The position numbers and the translations under genes were made by a program. The notes beneath the pieces were generated by a model. The model did not search any database. It was not told the DNA's origin and saw nothing but the letters and a program-made list of their open reading frames with translations. Below, piece after piece: positions 17,773-24,593 of a DNA stretch of 40,925 bases (the stretch's first letter is position 1; the number at the start of each line of letters is the position of its first letter). The stretch lies in assembly GCA_020721905.1 (NCBI GenBank), contig DYLU01000020.1:1-40925 (forward strand). Direction: 5' to 3'. The stretch comes from Leptospira biflexa (GTDB lineage: Bacteria > Spirochaetota > UBA4802 > UB4802).

Positions 17773-17922
17773 AAAATTATATACATTACGTTTTTAAAGC
17801 TTTTTTTATAAGTAATTATAAAAAATGTTTGTTGTATTTATCTTCATTATTTAAAATCGATAACTGCTATAATAATTTCGTATAAAGGAATCGTGTGATA
17901 CTATCAGGAAACTTTTAATACT

Positions 17923-18687
17923 ATGAACCAACTATCCATGGTGATTACTATAGTCATAATCACCATTGCATCACCTCAATTTGCTTTCGGATACTCAATA
18001 CTGCCAGATGCGGTTATGTGTAAAAAGCATTTGATTGCATCAACTGATGACGTTGAACTTTCTCCCCATCAGGCAATTACATCATATATAATGAGCACCA
18101 TTACATTATTAAAAAACCCTGTTATGCTTGAAGCTTTATATACTTTTAAAAAGCCAAAAACTATGGGAATGAGATGTCCATTTAATACTGCTGATAAATT
18201 AGTAATTATTAATATACTGCATTCATTGAGATCAATGGAAGGAATTAAGTATTATTCTCATACACGGAAACGATTGCATACTCTTTTTGAAAAATCATAT
18301 ATAATACAGTACCCCTCAATGAAGCAAGCAGACGACCCGGTTATTACAGTTTTGAATAAAACATACTCATTCTACTCATTGCAAAAAGATACAACATTTG
18401 GTAAAATACTATATTATAATACCATAGAGCTTACTAATAATTTCATAGTATTTCATGTACAAAATGTCACCACCGTAACGTATACAATGTTTCCGGTAAT
18501 GAATCGTGGCAAATTCCACCTTTTTATATTCTTTGTCTGTAATCCCAATACTATTGAAATATACTGTATGTATCTTATCAGTGAAAGCAACAATCCTTTT
18601 ATATCATTGGAAGTACTTACAGAGTCATTATACAATAGATTAGATGCAATAATCCTTGCAATGTATAAAAAATTATTTGCATTGTGA
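17923..18687 (+). CDS. Hypothetical exported protein
   Basis: Not recognised. 254 residues with a signal peptide (MVITIVIITIASPQFAFG, cleavage probably after about residue 23). The mature part is rich in Tyr, Thr and Ile, with HSLRSMEGIKYYSHTRKRLH near residue 98 and alternating hydrophobic strands (FVVFHVQNVTT-like, KFHLFIFFVCNPN) near 170-210. Two Cys (C32 and the one in GMRCPF) lie in the first third. It might be a periplasmic or outer-membrane-associated protein of beta-rich fold. No evident ribosome binding site; an isolated TATAAT lies at 17868-17873. It is convergent with the 5S rRNA gene. The 200 bases after it hold only the 5S terminator. Confidence 0.6.
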   Translation: MNQLSMVITIVIITIASPQFAFGYSILPDAVMCKKHLIASTDDVELSPHQAITSYIMSTITLLKNPVMLEALYTFKKPKTMGMRCPFNTADKLVIINILHSLRSMEGIKYYSHTRKRLHTLFEKSYIIQYPSMKQADDPVITVLNKTYSFYSLQKDTTFGKILYYNTIELTNNFIVFHVQNVTTVTYTMFPVMNRGKFHLFIFFVCNPNTIEIYCMYLISESNNPFISLEVLTESLYNRLDAIILAMYKKLFAL

Positions 18688-18840
18688 GAAGTAACATTGC
18701 TTGGCGTAAACATTGCCACTTCATTTCTTCAGATGACACATCGCGAAAGACTACAATAATGCTGAGCTCATTATTGATGGAATCAAACACCATAGCAAAC
18801 TGTTATCACCAGCTATTTGCTTGATATGATCAAGCCAAAC

Positions 18841-18867
18841 AAAAAGCCACTCATAGTGAGTGGCTTT
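18841..18867 (-). terminator. Intrinsic terminator of the 5S rRNA gene
   Basis: GCCACTCA (18846-18853), loop TAG, TGAGTGGC (18857-18864), extended by AAA/TTT. Read on the minus strand it is followed by TTTTTGTTT. It lies 28 bases past the 3' end of the 5S rRNA. Confidence 0.85.
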
Positions 18868-18894
18868 ATATTAAATTGAATGTATAATAGCAAT

Positions 18895-19010
<116 letters not shown>

Positions 19011-19036
19011 AAGAATTTACTTACCGTGTGAATGAA

Positions 19037-19065
19037 CTTTTAAAAAGATAGTCAAACTTTGTCAA
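19037..19065 (-). promoter_or_regulatory. Promoter of the 5S rRNA gene
   Basis: On the minus strand TTGACA (19060-19065) and TAAAAG (19037-19042) are separated by 17 bases. This would start transcription about 20 bases before the mature 5S end. Confidence 0.6.
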
Positions 19066-19225
19066 TAGAATTTATAAAAATTTTTTAAAAATTTTTATAA
19101 ATTCTAATTAAATTCTTTTTACTAAACTATCGCAAAACTGTTGTTGTTCAAAAAAAAGTTGAAATTTTGAATTAAAAATTTAGTATGTATCATAAATATA
19201 TAACATTACTTTGGGAGGATATACT

Positions 19226-19687
19226 ATGAATCTTGAAACCACCACATGCATTTCATACGATCATCTTGATGCCATTCAACGGTATGCAAAACTGTATGAA
19301 CTGTCTTTGAGCAGATTTATTATAAATTTCATTAACTACGTCGTTTCACATAAATCTATTCAGATAAAAGCATATTCACAATTATCGTACAGGAAACGCT
19401 ACTCAGGTAAATGGAGAAGGCTGCACATTGTGTTGCTGGAACATGAATATGAATTTATTATGGATATCAGGAAGGTTTATAAAATGTCTCTGGCAAAATT
19501 TATTGCATACTGTATGGATAATTATCTTAATGACTACCTCAATGCTTTAGAAAAAGAAGATAATACCGATAACTATCGATTCAGTGGATATTGTTTTCAT
19601 GTTTTCCTTGAAGAAGGGATTCAATGCTGCCAATTTTACTGGGGGCCACATCCCGAAATATTAAAAAAAGCACATGCAATATCATAA
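19226..19687 (+). CDS. Unknown protein with duplicated ribbon-helix-helix-like unit
   Basis: 153 residues, not recognised as a named family. Two similar helical units are visible: LDAIQRYAKLYELSLSRFII (about residues 14-33) and FIMDIRKVYKMSLAKFIAYC (about 82-101). Each is preceded by a short strand-like stretch (TTCISYD; LHIVLLEHEY). The spacing and the SLS-K/R-FI pattern resemble the helix-turn-helix part of ribbon-helix-helix DNA-binding proteins, which normally dimerise, so this may be a fused dimer. The open frame starts at TTG 19211, but GGGAGGA before ATG 19226 decides the start. A tail with GYCFHVFLEEGIQCCQFYWG follows. A DNA-binding role is an inference. Confidence 0.55.
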   Translation: MNLETTTCISYDHLDAIQRYAKLYELSLSRFIINFINYVVSHKSIQIKAYSQLSYRKRYSGKWRRLHIVLLEHEYEFIMDIRKVYKMSLAKFIAYCMDNYLNDYLNALEKEDNTDNYRFSGYCFHVFLEEGIQCCQFYWGPHPEILKKAHAIS

Positions 19688-19793
19688 AATTTTTCACACA
19701 CGCCACATAATCCATTAGCAAATTTGACTTGTTTAAACACAAAGATGAAGTATATTTAATTGCAATACTGGTATGTCCGTGTAGCAGTAAAAT

Positions 19794-20774
19794 ATGGGAA
19801 AAGATAGCATTATATCAACCACAACACAAAAACTAATCTCTATTGTACCTGACGGTTATAAACCAATGCGCCTTGATGTTTACCTGGCCGGGCGTTTCAC
19901 CTATCTTTCCCGGTCAAAATGGCAAAAAGAAATTAAAAATAGAAAAATTTTTGTCAATAATATACCGATAACTATCCCTCATTATATTGTTTATCAGCAC
20001 TATGTCATTGAATACAAACGCCAGTCCGTTGAAGAACCTGCTGTTGACCCCAATTACACCATACTCTATGAAGATGACTACATAATCGCAGTTAATAAAA
20101 GCGGCAATCTTCCCACTCACCCGGCTGGCAAATATTTCCACAACACACTTACCATGCTGTTGTGGTCACACACAGGCATTCAGTGCATGCCACTCAACCG
20201 CCTGGACCGAGAAACATCAGGCGTGGTCGTGCTTGCCAAAGACGGACGCATTGCCTCAGCATTTTTACAATACTCAAAAACTGTCGCTAAAACATATTAT
20301 GCGATAGTTACCGGTAATTGCACCTTTTCCTCATTAACAGTTGACACCCCTATAGGAATAGCACAGGACTCACGTATCCGGAAAAAACGCGCAGCATATC
20401 CTGACGGGCAGTGGCACGCAGTTACCCGTTTCACCGTCATTAAGCGCTACAATGGTTACACGCTCATCAGGGCAGTACCACAAACCGGTCGCACTCATCA
20501 GATACGTGTACACTGTGAACATATAGGCCACCCAATAACCGGCGATACAATGTACTGTAATAGTGACAATGATTTCCTTGAATATATAGAATCAAAAGGT
20601 ACTATAAAGCGTCAATTTCCCCGCTGTGCCCTTCATGCACGCATGTACCGCTTATATCACCCATTTTTACAAAAGATGATTGCAATAAAAGCACCATTGC
20701 CACAGGATATGCGTACATTTTTATTACAATTAGATAATACCGATGGCTCATCCAACAATACCACCCAAAGCTAA
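19794..20774 (+). CDS. RluA-family pseudouridine synthase
   Basis: Isomerises uridines in rRNA or tRNA. 326 residues: an S4-like RNA-binding domain at about 23-75 (MRLDVYLAGRFTYLSRSKWQ), then the catalytic domain with NKSGNLPTHPAG (101-112), the RLDRETSGVVVLAKD motif (catalytic Asp138), KTYYAIVTG, and the closing motif QTGRTHQIRVHCEHIGHPI with GDTMY. Similar to RluD/RluC-type enzymes; the target base cannot be told. It has no clear Shine-Dalgarno site. Its end overlaps the DUF4416 gene by 32 bases. The word GCGATAGTTACCGG lies in frame at 20301. Confidence 0.9.
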   Translation: MGKDSIISTTTQKLISIVPDGYKPMRLDVYLAGRFTYLSRSKWQKEIKNRKIFVNNIPITIPHYIVYQHYVIEYKRQSVEEPAVDPNYTILYEDDYIIAVNKSGNLPTHPAGKYFHNTLTMLLWSHTGIQCMPLNRLDRETSGVVVLAKDGRIASAFLQYSKTVAKTYYAIVTGNCTFSSLTVDTPIGIAQDSRIRKKRAAYPDGQWHAVTRFTVIKRYNGYTLIRAVPQTGRTHQIRVHCEHIGHPITGDTMYCNSDNDFLEYIESKGTIKRQFPRCALHARMYRLYHPFLQKMIAIKAPLPQDMRTFLLQLDNTDGSSNNTTQS

Positions 20775-21267
20775 ACTGTTTATAGGGCTGTTAACCGCCC
20801 GTGATGACATATTATTTCATACCATAAACATATTACAAAAGAAATATGGCACCATCGATCTGCAATCAGACCCAATACCCTTTTCGCACACCGATTACTA
20901 CAGTACAATTGGTAAAAATTTATATAAGATATTCATAAGCTTTGAAAAGCTTATCAACAGGGAAAATATAGCAAAAATAAAACTGTTTACCAACAAGGTA
21001 GAAAATAAATTTTTACACAATGGCAACCGCACCATTAATATTGACCCTGGATATCTTACCCTTTCCAATGTATTTCTGGCTTCATGCAAGGATTATTTTC
21101 ATAGAGTGTATGTGGCCAGAGGTGTATATGTGGAAAACGAATATCGTTATGTGGCAAAACATTACCAGCCATGGGAATGGACATATCCCGATTACCGCAA
21201 AAAAGAATACCTTCAGTTTTTTGAAACACTACGTTCAATCTACTATGAACAAATAAAACAACGGTAA
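20743..21267 (+). CDS. DUF4416 family protein
   Basis: 174 residues, the usual length of DUF4416, a family of unknown function. Family-like segments are KAKLFIGLLTARDDIL at the start, FSHTDYYSTIGKNLYKIFIS (47-66), INIDPGYLTLSNVFLASCKDYFHRVYVARGVYVE (in the middle) and the C-terminal WTYPDYRKKEYLQFFETLR. The ATG lies 32 bases inside the end of the pseudouridine synthase gene, so the two are translationally coupled. Soluble; no signal peptide. Convergent with the TPR gene, with only three bases between stops, so no separate terminator is seen. Confidence 0.85.
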   Translation: MAHPTIPPKAKLFIGLLTARDDILFHTINILQKKYGTIDLQSDPIPFSHTDYYSTIGKNLYKIFISFEKLINRENIAKIKLFTNKVENKFLHNGNRTINIDPGYLTLSNVFLASCKDYFHRVYVARGVYVENEYRYVAKHYQPWEWTYPDYRKKEYLQFFETLRSIYYEQIKQR

Positions 21268-21270
21268 TTT

Positions 21271-22332
21271 CTAATATAACATAAAATCGACAGGCGGATT
21301 AATAATAGAATATTGAAAATTTTGCAAAAGCTGCATAGCAACATTTTCCACATTTTCCACATTACCAAGTGTTGCAGTAAGCATGTCTTTTCCTGCCTGT
21401 GCATTCTTTTTACCTGTACACAGTGCCCTGAGCACAGCAGCAAAGATATTGTTATTTTGTATCTTCAACACACTGTTACATGCTGACAGAGCTGCATCGT
21501 AATCTTCCAGTGTAAAGTGTCCATACGCTAAAAGCATCAGGGCTTCAACATGTTTTTTGTTTTTCTTTATAGCTTTAGTACATTCAGCAATACACCCGGT
21601 ATGGTTACCCCCGGCAAAATAGGCACAGGCTATGTTGTAGTACACTCTGTCTTCATCCAGTCCCAGTTGCAGTGCCTTCCCAAAGTATTCTAAAGCTTCA
21701 TCATATTTCTGCTGCTGATACATACTGCATGCATACACATCACATCCACGGGCAAAGTTTGGCTTGTCGTCTATGGCTTTGTTGGCCCAGGCTGCTGCAT
21801 GAGCATAATCCAGGTTGCAATAGTACAAAAGCGCAATGTTGTAACTTATAAAAGCATTATATGTGTTAGCTCTGTGAGCCATAATAAAGTACGATAGTGC
21901 CTGCTGCCATTGCCTGCGCAAAGCATACACATAGCCAGCAGCATTCAGTGCGCGCGAATACGCTGGTTTTAAAGCAAGTGCAATGTAGAGATTATTCAAA
22001 GCATCATCATGTTTGTTCTGGTTAATACTGTGTATGGCTGAAAAATAAAAAATTTCTTTAACCGGTGGATATTTATTTGTATACTCATCAATATATTTTT
22101 TCATTAAGCTGTAGTACCCGTTAAGATACAATGTGTTAATGTATGCCAGCAGATCCGTCATGCCTATGTAATCAACTGAATCCTTAATAACTTCATCACG
22201 TGACATAGTAAGCATCCCATCCCTTTGTCTGGCAAATGCATTATCAGGGTACAGCATCACTACCATAATACATGCGATAGTTACCCTTAATAGCATTCCT
22301 GCAGCCCCATCCTTTCTTTTAGGAACGAACAT
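21271..22332 (-). CDS. Exported tetratricopeptide-repeat protein
   Basis: 353 residues with an N-terminal signal peptide or anchor (MLLRVTIACIMVVMLYPDNAFA) and then about seven TPR units from about residue 80 to 320, for example DDALNNLYIALALKPAYSRA, QQALSYFIMAHRANTYNAFI, AHAAAWANKAIDDKPNFA, DEALEYFGKALQLGLDEDRV, TGCIAECTKAIKKNKKHVEA and DAALSACNSVLKIQNNNIFA. TPRs bind other proteins. The frame is open up to 22491, but the part before 22450 covers the porin terminator. The ATG at 22332 follows AAAGGTG by nine bases and is preferred. It lies downstream of the porin gene, but the terminator at 22451-22475 separates them. Partner unknown, probably in the periplasm. Confidence 0.8.
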   Translation of the reverse strand: MFVPKRKDGAAGMLLRVTIACIMVVMLYPDNAFARQRDGMLTMSRDEVIKDSVDYIGMTDLLAYINTLYLNGYYSLMKKYIDEYTNKYPPVKEIFYFSAIHSINQNKHDDALNNLYIALALKPAYSRALNAAGYVYALRRQWQQALSYFIMAHRANTYNAFISYNIALLYYCNLDYAHAAAWANKAIDDKPNFARGCDVYACSMYQQQKYDEALEYFGKALQLGLDEDRVYYNIACAYFAGGNHTGCIAECTKAIKKNKKHVEALMLLAYGHFTLEDYDAALSACNSVLKIQNNNIFAAVLRALCTGKKNAQAGKDMLTATLGNVENVENVAMQLLQNFQYSIINPPVDFMLY

Positions 22333-22450
22333 ACAAAAATACACCTTTAAAATATTGAATTTCTTATGCATTCTATTTTGAATTCCGATGCAGTCATGAC
22401 ACATAATTGTGCCAGGTAACCAGGCGTTTACCCCATGTTTAGCATTATAC

Positions 22451-22475
22451 AAAAAAGGCTGTGCGCTGCACAGCC
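22451..22475 (-). terminator. Intrinsic terminator of the porin gene
   Basis: GGCTGTGC (22457-22464), loop GCT, GCACAGCC (22468-22475). On the minus strand it is followed by TTTTTT (22451-22456); A/T runs flank both sides, so it may work both ways. It lies 28 bases after the porin stop and fixes the TPR gene start downstream of it. Confidence 0.9.
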
Positions 22476-22502
22476 TTTTTTTTAGGTACATTGCTTAAAT
22501 TA

Positions 22503-23618
22503 TTAAATAAATATCTGGCACTGTACGGTTATCTGCTTGTTCTTAAAATCATCACTGTCATCTTTTAACTGCTGGGCATATTCAACTTTGACATTGGCAT
22601 TGTGCCCTTTAATGTAGTAATTCAAACCGCCAGCAATCTCAGATGTTTTTGATTTTACGCTACCATTTTCGGTTTCTTTATAGTAGTAGCGTGCAACTGG
22701 CTGCCATGTTCCATTGATAAGGAATCCGCCCTCAGCAAAATACATATTTGCTTTCTCTGCACTTACGCCAAATACACCATTTTTCACATTTACATACGCT
22801 CCCTGTAGTGTTAACACATAGTTTGAAGCTACCGGATGGTCAAAATATACATCAGCTGTCCATGCAGTGTAATCTTTGGCTTTTGCTCCCGGTGTAGTAT
22901 ATACATCCTGCTGATAATCTACGCCAAAACCAAAGCTTATTATGCTCTTTTTGCCCAGGTAATTTCCACTGTAGAAAAATCCATCCTCAGCATCCTTAAG
23001 GTTTACCTGTATACGCCCGGTATATCGAGGCATGTCGTTTTTATTGGTAATAGGTGTTGTTGTTGCATCTCTATCTTTTCCACCAAATACACCAACGCGG
23101 TAATCAATCAATCCATTTGCAAGCAGTCCCCTGAATTCAACCCCGGTATCGCGCCATAGATTGCCGCCAACAGGAACTACCGCAGTGGTATAATCAGCAC
23201 ACAGCAATGTTGCTGCCGACTGCCTGTCATGGTGCATGAAGGGAAGCAGTATATGTCCAAAGGCTATCTTTAATTCCTTGGCTATGGTAAAATCGATGTA
23301 GGCATCCTGAGTAAATAAGTTTGTTTGCGCACCATCTTCCTGATTGGGAGCATCGGTTTCCATAAAGAATTCAACGCCCTGTGCTGCCTGCCCTTTTATG
23401 ATGACACGCGAACGGCGGATTTTAAAATCTTTTGCCCAGTAATCACTTTCTGTGCCACCATCCTTATACTGTGAAAATGCCTGTACCTGCAACAAATAGT
23501 GAAGTTCCAGATACTGATCATCACCAAACGTAAACTTTGCAATACCATCAGCTGCAAATGAAGGTGCTGCCAATCCAACAACTAATGCAGCAGCAACCAA
23601 AAGTTTTGAAAGCTTCAT
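22503..23618 (-). CDS. Phosphate-selective-porin-like outer membrane porin
   Basis: 371 residues. The signal peptide is MKLSKLLVAAALVVGLAAPSFA (cleavage after A22 or A23). The mature barrel shows the Porin_O_P-type pattern: YLELHYLLQVQAFSQY, FKIRRSRVIIKGQAAQGVEFFMETD (family hallmark), DAYIDFTIAKELKIAFGHILLPF, then alternating strands such as YTGRIQVNLKD and ISFGFGVDYQQDVY. The last residues QITVQCQIFI end in an aromatic-hydrophobic strand, as required for barrel assembly. Forms a channel in the outer membrane; the solute is not shown. AAGGAGG precedes the ATG. A TetR-type regulator gene lies upstream on the same strand and might control it. Confidence 0.85.
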   Translation of the reverse strand: MKLSKLLVAAALVVGLAAPSFAADGIAKFTFGDDQYLELHYLLQVQAFSQYKDGGTESDYWAKDFKIRRSRVIIKGQAAQGVEFFMETDAPNQEDGAQTNLFTQDAYIDFTIAKELKIAFGHILLPFMHHDRQSAATLLCADYTTAVVPVGGNLWRDTGVEFRGLLANGLIDYRVGVFGGKDRDATTTPITNKNDMPRYTGRIQVNLKDAEDGFFYSGNYLGKKSIISFGFGVDYQQDVYTTPGAKAKDYTAWTADVYFDHPVASNYVLTLQGAYVNVKNGVFGVSAEKANMYFAEGGFLINGTWQPVARYYYKETENGSVKSKTSEIAGGLNYYIKGHNANVKVEYAQQLKDDSDDFKNKQITVQCQIFI

Positions 23619-23770
23619 AAAAAATTCCTCCTTAAAAATAATTTTTAAATATTGTGTGTGGATTTTATAAAAAATCCATAAATTTGTGTTTTTGTATTTT
23701 ATATGTATTTTTTTGCAATAATTTTTTTATTTTATGAGCTATCCCGCAAATATACTCTTGAGCTTACAAT

Positions 23771-24418
23771 TCATGCATTATGTCTTTCAACTTTTCTTAT
23801 TCCCGATATTGCTATATCCACCATATGTTGTATTACCATTTCTATGGGACATTTTGTAAATACTGTTGTTTTTTTTACTTCCAATAGTAACACCCCATCT
23901 ATCATCCCCCATAATGTTATTGCCGTTTTCATGGGATCAACCGTTTTAAATGTTTTTTGCTTTATCCCCTCCTGTATAACATTTGCAACTAACGATAACA
24001 ATGCCAGCGTACGCGCTTCCAGTTCAGCAACGTTTTGTGTGTTATAAAAAAATTCATCATTCCCAAGATGCAGGATTTCGGTTATATAAAAATATTCTTT
24101 ATATTCATTAAAAAATTTAAAATACGCATATGCTAATGCATAAAGTTTGTCTACGGGATTATCCTGCGCCTCATATAGCGATTTGTTCAACAGGCCTTCA
24201 AGTATCTGGATACCATCTTTATTTAACTCACGATATATGGCTATCTTACTAGTAAAATAAAGGTAAAATGCTGCCGGGCTTAAATGTGCTTTCCTGGTTA
24301 TCATTTCCACCGTTGTGCTTTTAAATCCCTTTTGCGCAAAAAGCGGTAATGCCGCTTTTTTCAGCTGTTTTTTGCGGTACTCTTTTTCTATATCTGTCCG
24401 TGCACGCTGTTTATTCAT
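23771..24418 (-). CDS. TetR-family transcriptional regulator
   Basis: 215 residues. The N-terminal helix-turn-helix domain spans about 12-60: EYRKKQLKKAALPLFAQKGF, STTVEMITRKAHLSPAAFYLYFTSKIAIY, a textbook TetR DNA-binding module. The C-terminal helical part (70-210) would bind a ligand and dimerise; it is Leu/Tyr-rich with KTVDPMKTAITLWGMIDGVL, typical of FadR/AcrR-like members. It sits between the porin (downstream, same strand) and the PQQ gene (divergent). An inverted repeat in the divergent gap (24513-24526) is a candidate operator. Ligand unknown. Confidence 0.88.
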   Translation of the reverse strand: MNKQRARTDIEKEYRKKQLKKAALPLFAQKGFKSTTVEMITRKAHLSPAAFYLYFTSKIAIYRELNKDGIQILEGLLNKSLYEAQDNPVDKLYALAYAYFKFFNEYKEYFYITEILHLGNDEFFYNTQNVAELEARTLALLSLVANVIQEGIKQKTFKTVDPMKTAITLWGMIDGVLLLEVKKTTVFTKCPIEMVIQHMVDIAISGIRKVERHNA

Positions 24419-24499
24419 TATGTATTATCCCACGCTTTAATTAACAAAAGCTACTAATATACACAATAAAAAATTTTCAATAATTATAATAAATTTGAG

Positions 24500-24528
24500 T
24501 TGACAGTATAACTAAATAATCATTTACT
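24500..24528 (+). promoter_or_regulatory. Promoter with overlapping inverted repeat (possible TetR operator)
   Basis: TTGACA at 24500-24505 and a possible -10 TTTACT at 24523-24528 (17 bases apart). Between them the perfect inverted repeat TAAAT-AATC-ATTTA covers 24513-24526. It lies in the divergent region between the TetR gene and the PQQ-repeat gene, 66 bases before the latter's start. Confidence 0.4.
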
Positions 24529-24593
24529 TATTTTAAGGTGTCAGAGCCTGCAGTCGTGGTCATCTAAAATTTTATCTTCGTATGGATTAATCC

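Noticed and set aside
21334-21362. Repeated TTTTCCACAT words resembling DnaA boxes or a CRISPR start
   Set aside because: They lie inside the TPR gene, are not consensus boxes, and there is no repeat-spacer pattern.
22333-22491. Upstream extension of the TPR gene to 22491
   Set aside because: It would run through the porin terminator hairpin; the ATG at 22332 has a better ribosome binding site.
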